Below are positions 23,875 to 36,025 of a stretch of DNA of 64,000 bases, one piece after another. The translations under genes were made by a program, and so were the position numbers. The notes below the pieces were generated by a model. The model worked only from the letters and a program-made list of their open reading frames with translations. It was not told the DNA's origin and made no database searches. The DNA is from Corinectria fuckeliana (lineage: Eukaryota; Ascomycota; Sordariomycetes; Hypocreales; Nectriaceae): the NCBI GenBank assembly GCA_019137255.1, contig WPDH01000145.1, forward strand, positions 38,301 to 102,300. Direction: 5' to 3'. Position 1 is the first letter of the stretch. Each line of letters opens with the position of its first letter.

Positions 23875-25408
23875 TCACATCTCCCAGAGGTTGGGCATAG
23901 AAGCCGGGCCCAGAGGATCTGGGCTGTCGTCCATAGCTGTGGTGACGCCCTCGTTATAGTTGGGCATCCAGAACGCTGGGTCGTCCTCAACCATGGATAG
24001 ACCAGCTCCCGCAACGGGGCCACTGTCGGGGCCCTTGTAGAAGCTGTCGTAATCAATGCTGGTCAGGTCTGTTGAGCTGGCCATCATGTTGTTTTGCCGC
24101 AAAAACGTGCTGTTGGTGCCAAAGCCGTCGAGGCCATCGAAGTCGCCGTCGCCGCCGGGCATAAAGTCTTCTACTTCGGAGACCTCACCCGAGGTCGATG
24201 TCGTGTTAGCCAAGTGGGGGAGGTGTTCTGAGCCGCTACCAAAGTCGAAAAGGCCATTGAAGCTCTGGGCTCCGGCCTGGCTGTAGCTTGAGGGTGTAAA
24301 GCTATCGCCCTTCATGTCTGATAGGTCGTAGTGGCTCCAATCGACCGAGGCGGCGCTTAGACCAGCGCTGTACATGGGGCCATCTGTCTCTGAGTTGAAG
24401 CCGGATCCAAAGAGGTCGAAGCTGCCGTTGGCCATATATGGTGGGTACTCGATGCCTGATAGGTCAAGCGGAGGCAGGTTGCCGTTGAGGGTCTGGAAGC
24501 CGGCGCTGCCGCTCATGAGTGGGGAAGCCGTCTCCGACTTGACTCGGCGCTGTTCCCTGGTGCTGGAAGCACGAGCCCGAGTGCTGGGCGCGTCTCGGGT
24601 GCCCTTCTGCATCAGGCTGTCGGTGCCCAGGCTCCCAGTGCTGTGAGCAGAGTTGACCCGGCTGAGCGTATAAGGGCTGCACTTTTGCGCAACCCGGTTG
24701 TTCCGGTGAGCGGGCTTGTGGTGGCCGTTCTGATCGAAGGTCAGGACGCCGTCTGAGTGGACAGTGTTGGCTCTCCGTCGGCGGGTGGGAGCCTTGGCAC
24801 GGCCAGAGGCGCTGATGCTTTGACATTCGCCCTCCGAGTCGGACTCGGGAACGGTATCAAGAGCCGGTTCCTTTTTACTAGAGCAGGTGCAGCGGCCACC
24901 ATGGTTACAGCAACACGTCTCTGTACATTGTCAATAAACAGCATTCTGAGACCCGCTCCGGACTGTTCGAGAAGTTGAGGCTCACCGTTGTGTCCGTCGA
25001 CGGTCGGCTGCAAGTGCGCGCACTTGCTCGTCTTCTCGCCGCAGTCGCACTTGACGTGAGCGGAGCGCGACTTGCGCATCGCACGGCAGTGGGCGCATTG
25101 AGAGACAGGCCGACCCTTCTTATTGATATGCTGAAGTGGACGATCTGAACAACAGAACACGGCCGTTAGCATGTGTTTATTGAAGAACAGGGCGTTGGAG
25201 ACGCAGTGCTTTAGCAATGGCAGATGCTAGGATGAGTGCCAGTGCCGTGCAATGTGCCATGGCGAAGCGACGAGGGGACCCCGCGCAAGGCACGAGCCTT
25301 GCTGAAGCAACGACGACGACGGCGGTACTTACCGGAATGTTGGCAGTTGCTCACACGATGGCCGCGTACGCAGGCTTCGCAGGCATACTTCTCGCCGTCG
25401 ATTATCAT
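23875..25408 (-). CDS. Copper-fist DNA-binding transcription factor
   Basis: Copper-responsive nuclear regulator. Exons (minus) are 25333-25408, 24986-25144 and 23875-24920; product 426 residues. The copper-fist domain starts at Met1 (MIIDGEKYACEACVRGH) with zinc ligands C10, C13, C22 and H24, then the minor-groove motif KKGRP at 34-38 and a cysteine cluster CDCGEKTSKC. A second Cys cluster, ETCCCNHGGRCTC, follows the domain and is the sort that binds Cu(I) in metal-sensing members. The C-terminal half is S/G/D-rich with a probable acidic activation region ending NLWEM. Introns are 188 and 65 bases. Whether it acts in copper starvation (Mac1/Cuf1-like) or copper excess (Ace1-like) cannot be settled here. 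The gene stands alone, with gene-poor DNA on both sides. Confidence 0.92.
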
Positions 25409-26032
25409 TGTGGTGGGTGAATTGGTGAGTTTGTTTGGTTGAGGTGTGCGGGAGCTGGAGAGATGCGCGAGCGAAAGCGGAAGCGAAGGCGGAAGTGGGA
25501 GTTGAAGTTTGAGGAGCTGTAGGAGCTGACGGCAGCAGGAGAAAGCTACTTCGTATAGTCCTTAAGTTGTCGAAGACGTCTGGGTTGAAGCAAGGTTGAT
25601 TGCTTGCTTGCTTTTGTCTCAGAAATCGGGGCAATCGAAGAATCGAGGGCGGGCGACCAGGGTAGCCTTGGGGGGGAACCAAGCTCTTCGTGTTAATCCG
25701 AAGGGGAAATGGGCGAAGGTTTGAAGGTGCGAAGGCGAGGGCAGGGGAGGGATTCCACGCTAAAGGCAATGGGAATGAGAAGATGGGGAAAACGGGGACG
25801 ACCAAAGGCGCCGGTCTGTTACAAAAACATTTCGCGGCGGAGACGGAAGCTGAAGCTGGAGAGGCTGGAGAGAGGAAGCAATAAAACTTTTCGAGGACAA
25901 GTTGGACAAAGCCAATTGATGAGAGAGAGGAACGGGAGTGGAGATGTGGTTGGCGGCGGGTGGAGATTTCTTCTGCCCTTGGGAGCCTTGGGGCGACGAC
26001 GGGCTATTGCTGTGGCTTCTTTGGGGCGTGCG

Positions 26033-26100
26033 TGAGAGAGAGAGAGAGGTGGTGGTGTGTGGAGGAAGAGTGGAGAGTGGAGAGTGGAGAGTTGAGAGTG
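26033..26100. repeat. GA dinucleotide run and GTGGAGA repeats
   Basis: A GAGA run at about 26033-26047 is followed by three to four GAGAGTG units up to 26100. This is a simple-sequence region upstream of the copper-fist gene, with pyrimidine on that gene's sense strand, as often seen near fungal promoters. Confidence 0.6.
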
Positions 26101-28275
26101 GTCAAGTGAGAGCTTCCGCGAAGGGTGTGAGGCGTGTGGGAACGGATAAAAAAAGGTGGGAGGTGTGGTGGAGTGGAGAGAGTCAAGTCAAACGACGAAG
26201 TCGGCGGCAGGACCGGGGAGTCAAGGTACAGGACTTTACACGCTTTGCGTCGTCTGCGCGTGTGTACAGTGACAGTGAGAGAGACGTGCAAGGTCCCGGA
26301 GAGCCAAGCCAGGGCACAGAAAGCCGTACAAGCGGGTTTGGCGCTCAGCTCGGGTGGCCGCTAGGCGTCGACGTCGGCAAGCCAAGACCAGGCCGTGCTG
26401 CTGGGGACGTCGTGGGTGGAGAGGTCGGCCCGGAGAGTCGGGGGTCGGAGAGTGGTGAATGGGGGTCGTCGCTGTGCTGGCCAGTCGTCTTGTTCGCTCG
26501 GTGCGTCTGGGCGGGCTCGTTGTTCTGGTGACGTCGGCGGCCGAGACCGAAATAGAGGCGAGGCGAGGCGAGGCGAAGTGAGGGGAGAAGTATCGGGATG
26601 GGAGACTGACTCGGTATTCGTCTGTGTACGCTCTTGCGCAGACACACGACGCACGACGACAGCAACCACACAAGAGCGGCTGGGAGAGGGAAGGAGGGAA
26701 AGGTCAAGGATGAGAATCTGGAAGGGAATCGCCTCTTTTAATCATGACGACGGTGGCCAGATGGGACGGTTCTGGCATGGGGATAGGATCGGATCGGGAT
26801 GCCCGGCGCAAATTCGGGCAACCAGAATGACAGCAATCTCAAGGATTCTCTACTATGTATCTCAGCCTTGGTCCCCAGGTACTGTACTTGGTAATATGGC
26901 CCAGTTGCTCCGATCCCCTTGGATTGGAGTTCTGGAGTTTCGAGTCTCAAATCTTGGGTCTCGACCATGACATAAGGCCACAGTTATGGTGATTGCAACT
27001 GTGATAATGTCATCAAAACGAGTGAACCCGACGCCTCGCGAATCGCTTGCCTGGTCTGCCCGCCTGGTGTTGCCCAGGCCTAGCCCAGGCCCCATGTCCC
27101 CAGGGTCATTACTAGTAGTTACCCAGAACAGCAAGGCGAGGCGTGGAGGCGCGGACACGGGCACGATCGAGGATACTCGGCTGTACAGTGTGTGGGACGA
27201 TGGCGCAAGCGACGACTGGACCCGGCTGGGACGCTCGCTGGGGCTGGACCAAGGGGATTGGCCGACAGTTGGAAGAGGCGGCCATGACGAGCGTGGTGGC
27301 CGGCTCGGTGGCCCCCATCCCATCCCATCGTCAACCCGTTACCCTTGGCTCCGTTGCCCACCCACCATCCATCCATGGTGGGATCGGGCGCGCTTGAACG
27401 GGGGTTAAAGCGTTCTTTGCAAGGGTTTATTAGTGACGCGGAGGAGCGAGCCCTTGCTGTTATTCGTGTGCCGTGCCTGTTGCTGCTAGCTACTATCCGC
27501 TTGTCGCTCCTGGCCTTGCTCCCATGTACTACGTACAGCCGCGTTGGAGGTTCTGGCGCTCTCGCCCGGTTGGCATTGGCGACCGTGGCCAGGGGGCGCA
27601 AAGGGCCCCCAAACCACCAAACGCTCGCTCTTGGTTCCATCGCGGATTTCTGTGGCCCCCGGTCGATGTGTGTGGTGGTGTGCATGCCCGTGATGGTGCA
27701 CCGCTGGCCGTAGGAGACGGTGGGGCCCGCGGCCGGTGGGATGGCTGATGCAGTGGTGGCTTGTCACGATGGCAGAGGGAGAATTGGTGGATCTACTTTG
27801 GTGGGGTGCGAGGACGTCTCCCAGCAGAGATGCACAGCACGGCGCAGCGCTACTGGACAGCGTGACGGAAGGCAACCCCCTCAGCCTCCGACCTACTTGC
27901 TCGACTGGGCAGGTTCGTGGAAGAATTCGGACGCTCAGTCGATCCTCACTGGACGACCGTTTACCACGCCGTCCCGAAGCTTTGTTCTGGCTGCCCATCC
28001 TTCTGCCCCAACCTCGGGCGGACAACAGGCGCAACACTTCGCGGGCGACGGGCGACGGGCGATACCTATTCCTGGCTGCTATTCTTACGTACCATAGCAA
28101 TAGTTATCCACGGATAATCACGAGTCGGATCGGACCTAATATGTACGAAAGTTGGGTCCTTGCGAGTTCCATCACAGCCCGCACAGAGCAGCATCTGAAC
28201 CAGGGTCGCGTGGATGAAGCGGGAAAATTCCATGCCTGAACGCTAACGGGGGGTTAGTGTGCACTCGTACGAAGT

Positions 28276-28303
28276 ACTACGTACTATGTACATAGTACGT
28301 AGT
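28276..28303. repeat. Perfect 28-base palindrome
   Basis: Two 14-base arms (ACTACGTACTATGT and its exact reverse complement) meet with no spacer. It is extended on the left by GTACGAAGT. There is no flanking ORF. Confidence 0.9.
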
Positions 28304-28510
28304 GCCCTGTAACCTTCCCCGAAGATGACAGCCGGGCGGCCAGATTCTTCAACCCATCTGGGTTGTGGTCCCCTCCCCGCGGTAGCCGGCGTCGGCTGTA
28401 GATTTAGCGACCTGCAACAAAGGTATCGCTAAGCGCAAGGTTATATCTGGTGAGTACCTTGCACCACAGTATCCCACGCTCTAGTGGCCGTTGGCGGGGA
28501 GGCTTGTCTT

Positions 28511-28532
28511 ACTAGTACTATGTAGTACTAGT
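28511..28532. repeat. Inverted repeat, 10-base arms with 2-base centre
   Basis: ACTAGTACTA and TAGTACTAGT face each other around TG. It lies 208 bases after the 28-base palindrome and uses similar GTAC-rich words. Confidence 0.85.
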
Positions 28533-31500
28533 AGTGCTGGGGGCAGGCAAAAGCAAAACAGCAAGCGCCAGGGCAGGGCAGGGCAAGGGCATGGCAGGGC
28601 GTGGCCAGTCCAAGAAGGGTTAGGATTGAAGATGGGACAAAGCGAAAAGAGTTTTGCCGCCGCCGTCAACGGAGCATCCTCGGGAGCCGGAGGAGCTCTA
28701 AGGGGACACAGTGCGCTGTGCTTGTGGGCTTCGTGCGCCGTACTATTAGATTTGTGGCATTTGTCTGTGTGCACTTCTGCATATCTGCACGACGGACGAC
28801 CTACAGAGCGACCATGGAGAACCTGTGCCTCTGATCCGCGCCTTTGGTTCCAGGTCCGGCCGCCGTCTGCTCGCGCAAAGCACCACCGGACCGGGCTCGG
28901 TGTCTTGGAGCTATGGCGGGCAGATGGCGACAAGCAGATATGCACGGTCTCGGTCTCGGTGCGAGTGCCGGAGCAGACTCGGATAGGGCAAAATCCATCT
29001 ACAAAGTACTAACGGATAGATGTAGGTTTAGTGATCTGTCCTTAATAAGGGTTAGGGGACTTTGGGTTCACGTTTTGACGCTGCTCCTTTCGGGTAACTT
29101 AAGATATTCGTGGTCGTCCTGGCCCTCATCAGCATGGCATTGCATCCACGTTGTACGCTGTCTCGGTTTTGTGCTCCACTTACACTCTCCAAGCTTTGTT
29201 CAATCGATCCCACGGGCCACACGTACTACGTGTCTTACTGTGTTGCTGATGGATGAGCCGCTGTACAGAGCAGTGCCTCTTCCTGGAACGTAGACTTTGG
29301 GACCCTGAACCCTGGCATTCTCTTCAAGCTCATGTCCAACAGTGCAAGGTGCACCTGTCTGTCTCCAGTTCTACATAGTCCCAGTCTCAGTCCCCAGTCG
29401 GAGCCTCGCCCGCGCACCACGGATTGATTGGACCGCATTCAGCCTCTGCATGGTGTAGCAAGCTCTACAGGGATCGTCGTCGATGTCTGCTCGTCGTCGG
29501 TTGCCCTATGTTTTGGCTTGCTTTGCCTTGATTAGCCACTGCTTTGTTTTGTTACTTCGTAGCTTCGCCCTTGGCGCCCCGGTTGGCATGGAGCGCCCCA
29601 TCGTCCGTGGCCTAGACCCCCCAGCTAACTCGCAGCAACGAGACATCATCGTGCTTCAACGGACCCTCATCTGTTTGTTCACGCGACCTGCTGACCCTCA
29701 GGGCTCGAAGGCCCCAGAGTCCTCAGAACTCCCCTCCCCCCCTCAGCATACCCTTTCCTTTGCCGCGCTTCTCTCTAGTCTTATATTTCCGTCAGCCCGA
29801 CCCGTAGCGTTTACGTCAGGGCCGGTATGAAAACCACTGCGCGATCGTATAAATGCAAGAAAAGCGAACGGGAATCGAGGATAAAGGACGACCTTTGGAT
29901 CCCTGCAACATAAGAAGCTTCGTGGCTCCTATTGGTAAGGTCCAAATGAAGCCTCAATGGCAGTTCATTCGGCAAACTTAAACATGCCGATCTGTAGGTA
30001 TTTACGTCTCACGAATAGAGACCGCCGATCCATGGGATGATCTAGACCGAGCGGCCTTGGCTGACGGGGTATTTTCTAGGCATCGCCTCCTAAGTACGAA
30101 CGCGATGTCATCAACTACGTACCTACCTAGGTAGGTGGCTTGGTAGGTCTGATGTTGATGTGATGCCTCTCCGTCATAGTCGGCTTGCTTCCAGGCACAA
30201 TTAGGCACAACCTAATGAGCGTGGTTGCTTGGCTCGAATTTCTCCCGGAAGTCATGACGGCCAAGCCGTTTACCATAGGCTGTCGCATGGTCCGTTCTGG
30301 TGACGACCATGCTCCCGTGAGGTGAGGTACCCTTCTATCCTTCCTCCGATACCAAGTCTAACACTTCCGTCTCAGCCCCAAGCGCCAGCTCGTCGGCCTA
30401 CGCCGTCCAAGATCCCGCCTCCGCCCGGAGTGTGCATCCACCATTCGGCACACTCGATATACCCAAGACTTGGGGGGTTCTAGATGTACGCACTATACAC
30501 ACTATTGGGCGCGTTGCGGTACGCGACCAACGATTCAACCTTAGGCGTGTACCTTATTATCCCACCTGCCACAGTTCATCTTTGCCGGGGACGCACTGCT
30601 TCCCCAACTTCCTCCCCCGCGGCGTCAGCACGGATCTTGACGGGACAACGCGGGCGAGCGGGTGCCGGATGGTTTCTGCGTGGCGCGTATTGCTGCATGC
30701 ACGACTATAGCGGCGATGAGAGCCGGCAGCGAGTGGCCTTGGCTTGTCTTCCCCCCAAACGTGTTCGGCTTCATCTGGTGGTGTACGACCCGGGACATTG
30801 GCCTTCTCCCTGTCAGCCCTGTTGTTTGATGGTATCCTGCCCGTCCCCAGTCCATCCTAAAGTGCCTATTCGTACATGCGACTAATGAATGTCCAGGCTC
30901 CGAGTGGAGCTAAAGCCAGCCGGATCCAAGGGAAGGGACCTGATCGGACATCTGCGGCCGTCCGACCTTGGCCGCCATGGGCCGTGGTATGCACCGAAGA
31001 CGCATGGCGGCGCGGTGCTGCTGTGTTGGCAGACGCTGACTGACTTGTTCAGTGGACTCTCGATCCTAGTTCGTGACCGAGGCAGCGGCCCAGGGACGCG
31101 CTCCAGTGGGGGTCCAATGGCATCTCTCAGCCAGACAGCCGGCAGCAGACATCCAGTCGTTCGTGCGAATTAGACGGTGCAGCACTTGGAGCAGCAGCAG
31201 CAGCATCACCATCAACGAGAAACGAGGTCCGTACTCGTCTACATGCAACCCCGCTTTCTCTGCAGGCGCTCCAGAACAGGCCGAAGACCCTATGAAGCAT
31301 GGATGAAGCCCTACCGGAGGGCGGCGATGACATGATAACACTCCGCTCCGCTCCTCCCCGGCGGGATGCATCGTCGTCTATGGATACCGGCCTCCCGAGC
31401 CGCCCTTCGCGACGGAAGCTCCCCCCATGGTGCGGGGTGGTGAGCGAGCGGAGAAGCAATGGCCATACCCACAGAGCGGAGGTCCCAAGCGTGGATGTGC

Positions 31501-31724
31501 CGCTCAGGTTAACTTGCGCATTCTTGATGCGTTGCCTCACCTCGAGCCAGGAACAAGACAGACATTCATCCGGCCGGATTTTCCTACTATGCATTGGCAC
31601 GGAACCACGCAGGTACCAACACTGCGAATGTCGCGGGGTCGGCCCTCGGTCACGGGGTTGATGAAGTCTCATCCACGCCCGCAGCCGCATCCATGTCCAT
31701 GTCTACAGGTCCACTCCTCCCAAT

Positions 31725-31766
31725 CCCACGCCCACGCCCACGCCCACGCCCACGCCCACGCCCACG
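31725..31766 (+). repeat. CCCACG hexanucleotide array, 7 units
   Basis: Seven perfect tandem copies (42 bases). Read in one plus-strand frame it gives an Ala-His run, but the surrounding frame has no protein-like sequence. Confidence 0.9.
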
Positions 31767-34700
31767 AGGCTCACGCAGGGTCGGTCCCCAGCGCACACGC
31801 ACTGGCGGCGCTGCTGGGACTGGCACGACCCCCGGGAGCCGCCGTGACTGCTCTACATACCGCGGTCCGGAGGAAGATCAGCAGGGGGTTCATGCTTAGC
31901 CTCGCGCATTGCTGACCATTCTTAGGACACTTCGGCGTCATCATGGACATTCATGAGAACTCGCCTACACATGGCGAAATTGTTCATGATGCGGTTTCAC
32001 AGGCCAGCCAGCCGAGTCCCCGACTCCGCCGTGGCATAACCATGCTCCCGGCTATGTACCGCCTGTTACCGCCTACCGCCTCCCGTCTCCGCCTCCCGCA
32101 CCGTGGATCCCGCCGTCATCAGCTTTTGTAGAAGGAACACGCACGGCTTAATACATCACCAATTGTGTTTCAGGGGCCCCAGGACCCTCATCAGTGTCCG
32201 CGCTACTATTCCTCCTGACGTTTGGCACTACATACACCCGCTGGAGCTCCACTGGCTGGTTGCCCTGAAGGCCCCAGCTTGCCTCAGCCGGAAGGATAGT
32301 CTGGCACTGCCGTTCGTCATTGTCGGTCGTGGGATTGCAAATGGTCGGATTAGAATAGCTTCATCATCAGCAGCTTTTCTGGTGGCGGTTGCCCGCCTCC
32401 TCAGGCTCGCGTTGGTCCATAAAGGGCCCTGAGACCAGATTGCAGACATATTCGTACATGCAAGGGCCGTCTGGCGGGAAGCCTTTCGCACTGTCGCGCA
32501 GGTCACTCGAAAACGGACCGGAAGCCTTGCCTGCCTCGTCGCGACATGCCATCGAGGCCCATCACCCTCCACCCTCCACCTCGGTCCCTCCACCTCGGTC
32601 TCTCCACCTCCGCGCCCTCGCAAAGCGCCATGATTGGTCCCATCAGCCTGCTCGGTACCATCTGGTGGCCATCCTAGTTTTCTAGAAGCCTGCGCCCCTG
32701 CATCTTATTAGGAGCTTAGACCAGCTAGCTGCAACAGCCTGTTGCTGCAATGCTACCTACGTCGTCTTTCGCTGCTTGACTGCTACCCGTATCTGGACTG
32801 CTGGGTACGCATTGCTACCTCCGCCTCCACCTCCTCCACCTCATCACAACCTTGGTATTCACCATTTTATTCGCGGTGCAGCTCAGCCCGGCGCGGCGTT
32901 GCTAAAAGTTCAAGCCGACTCAAAGAACGAATGCTTCATGGATCGCCAGCTGCCAACTGCCGAAGGCCGTTTGGCAACAGTTTGTACTGGGTCTCTCAGC
33001 TGTCGGACCCGGCCGGCCAACGATTGAATTGTTGGTGTGGGATTTCAGCCTCCTGCAGGTGTGCAATTTTTTCCTCCGCTTGTGATTTGCGCTGCCAGAC
33101 TTTTCGTTGAGCCTCCGCCTCCGACGACATTTGCCAGGGACTCTACACAGTGCACCACCTAACGTCGATCGCATCGCTTCTTCACGGCCCCTTTCATCCA
33201 TCCTCCCGCGTCGTGGCTTGCTAGGAGTTGTGGAAGGTGAGAGAGTGTTGCTAGAAGGGCAAACCTACTGACTGACGTTTGCCAGACTACGACTTGCCGG
33301 ACCTGCAGATCATCTCCGTTTGGTGTTGTCGGTCTGCTGTCCAACGTATCCAAGGACTTGGCTTTACAAATGACAATTGGATACTTCCCAACCCAGCGCC
33401 GAAAACTAGCCTCCACTGCTGCATCTCGAACTGCGTCTGGTGATGGTGCTTCTCCTCTTAGCCGCGTCTGCCCCGATCCAGAATGAAATTATCAATCCGC
33501 CCCGTCTCAGGTGCCTCAGGAGGTAGGCCGGAGGTAGACCGGGAGAAAGGGGGGGACCCTCCTCATTTCCACCCGCGCCTAGTGATGATGACAGGACAAT
33601 TCCAAGGTCATCGCTAGAGGCTTGCCGCCGACGAGCACCTGCGGAACAAGAAGAGACCGCTCTAGATTGCAGGTGACATTTCGCAATGCATTGCATTAGG
33701 TGCATTAACCATGGCCTGAAAGGGATGCATTTGCAGAAGGCCGCCACGCCGCCTCGTCGCGAGGCTCGTCATGGAGCTATCGTCCGACTGACGCTACGGC
33801 CGCTCGGTATATCGAGGTAACGCGGTTCATGACAACTAGCCAGCCTGGTACCCTGGGCCAAGACCCGACGGGCTTTGCTTTTCCGCTTTACCCATTTCCC
33901 CAAACGGACAAGCTCCTCCCTTTTCCCGATGCTGGCCTTGATTGGTCGCAGCGTGGGTGGACTCGGTGCTACTAATTAATGTACTGGGGCGTCTACTCGA
34001 ACCTCAGGCACCCAACTGCTCTGCGGAACCCCCAACCCCCACGCTGACAAGGTCTGATTGCAAAATCAAAACTTCCCTATCGTCTCACCATGAAAGTTTT
34101 TCACCTTCCTGCAACCATCACAATAACCGGTCGCTGGCGCCACGGCTGCCCGTTGCACCCTCACAGATCGGCACTCTGCAACGATCGTCCGGGAATTCCG
34201 TTCTCGCACCATCTCCAGTCTGCTTCATCTTGACGTCTGCTGCAGACACGCTGCGGTCTGGGCTGGTCTCCAGTCTGGTAGGGCTGGAGGATCTCGCCGA
34301 CTTCCATATGGGTGATGACGGCGACACATCTGTCGCGTAACGCTCGTGGACTGCTTCCCATCCTGCCCGGATGCTACGCATGAAGAGTTTTCGTCTTTTG
34401 CTACATTCTTGCCTTTCCCGTCGGTACTGCTGGCACTGCTGGCACTCCTGATCCAGATGAATCATCGGATCATGGGGAGCATCTTCGGGAAGGAGTCCGA
34501 TCTTCGCGTCACCCTTGCGACTGGGCGGCTTGCTACGTCGCCACTGTCGAACTAACTTCAACACAGAATCTCCCTCTCGTGACCTGTTGCCAGCTATTGC
34601 GTCGATTTATCGGCGTAATTATCGACTTTCAGTGCTTGCTCTCCATTGGCCTGATTGTTTTCGCTCTGGCATAGAACAAAAGTATCTCGTTGCTGGGCAC

Positions 34701-36025
34701 CCGGTTTTGAGAGGTCGTCTTGACTTCCTGGACAAGCCGGGAATCAGCTGTAGGCACATACCATGATTTGCAATGATCGTTTCTTATGATATTCGTATAG
34801 TGCGTGGACCTTTGCGACTGTTGTAGAGGGTGGCTACCGTGCAAAACCAACCTGATGACTTGTGTCCACAAATCCCCATCGAGTACCAACAAGGGTGTGA
34901 GACAAATGCCGACGATTTATCGTCGGCAGCCTGATGTGGTGTACAGCCAGCTCAATGGCAAAGGGGGTTTCGTCAGGGCGCTATCGACGTGGCTTCGTGC
35001 GTATGACATAGGTCGCGTGGAGTACCGGTTGCTGATCTACATAGTAGAGCGCACACCGACGAATGATACCTCAGGTGAAGCACGGAGCAGGATCGGAGGG
35101 CACCTCGACCGGGCGGCCGGCATCGCCGATAGGTGCCGTGTGGTTGTTGACCAACTTGCCAATTTACCCAACTGGGCAGGTCGAAGCAGCATGCAGCAAC
35201 ATTGATCGATGGGAAGGCTGGAAGGCTGGACGGCTGGACGGCAAGGAGGGTCAGAGGATTGTTCCTAAGGGATGCCTGATCTCCAGATTAAACAAATCGG
35301 GGTTCATCGTCTATGTACGAAGTACTGTGTAAAGCGAAGATGGATCGGGCCGGGAGCACTCTTCCCGGCTGAACAACGAGGTTAGTCGATGGTCGGCGGG
35401 AGGTGAGGTTACGGGCGACCGGACATGTTGCCATCGTCACCACCACGGAGATGTTGTCCCAACAGGTCCCGGTACCATGGAGTGTTTCCACGTGTGACTG
35501 GACTGGGTGCGGCAGTGGCAGTTGGGCGAATAGCAGCCGGCTTCTTTGGGTGACAGTGGCTTGGGAGGGCGCGTCCCGCGGTCGGTCGATCGGCCGACGT
35601 GAACCGATTCTCACCAGTTGCCAAGTTTTGTTGCCATAATAAAACTGGGCGTTGTACGACTACATACCACGCACGCACTTTGTACGGAGTATTGCTGGTT
35701 GGACTGGGCGATGGATGGTGTGCTCAAGCCGCTGCAACTATGTAATTATGAGCCTCGCAACCTCGGCGACGCGGGGGGGTTGGGAACCAGCGGCGGGCGG
35801 GGGATACGCGGGCCGGATTATCCAAGCCATAGATAGCTCTCCAACCTCAAAGAACTGTGCTTCCATCCCATTCGCGTCAGCCGTGCCGTAGTAAGTTGCC
35901 TCTCGCAGGTAATCCTAGCGCCCAATCGCATGCAGCCGTCTTCGGACTATATCCTCCTCAATCGACGCCTCAACTGTCTCTGCATGACGGCGAACCACTG
36001 AGCACGGCTCCGGGGTAAAAACGCC

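Larger units (their letters stand above)
25409..36025. other. Gene desert, 10.6 kb, no supportable gene
   Basis: The largest gene-free stretch of the window. It should include the copper-fist promoter at the left and the reductase promoter at the right. Open frames up to about 190 codons exist on both strands but lack domains, overlap in conflicting frames and read as random translation. The DNA is not AT-rich, so it is not a RIP-type block. It contains GA-rich repeats (26033-26100), GGCGA repeats near 26557-26578, GTAC-type palindromes (27526-27536, 28276-28303, 28511-28532, 30121-30136, 35315-35325) and a CCCACG array (31725-31766). No tRNA or 5S rRNA gene was recognised. Non-coding transcripts or lineage-specific genes with many introns cannot be excluded. 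Confidence 0.5.

Noticed and set aside
31427..31915. Plus-strand frame containing PTMHWHGTTQ, resembling the HWHG copper motif of multicopper oxidases
   Set aside because: No other copper-site motif or domain sequence flanks it, the frame is repeat-derived downstream (Ala-His run), and the upstream part does not resemble a cupredoxin domain. Treated as chance.
34118..34564. 148-codon minus-strand frame with a hydrophilic N-terminus (CQQCQQYRRERQE)
   Set aside because: No recognisable domain, no supporting neighbours, overlapped by an equally open frame on the other strand. Cannot be told from random.
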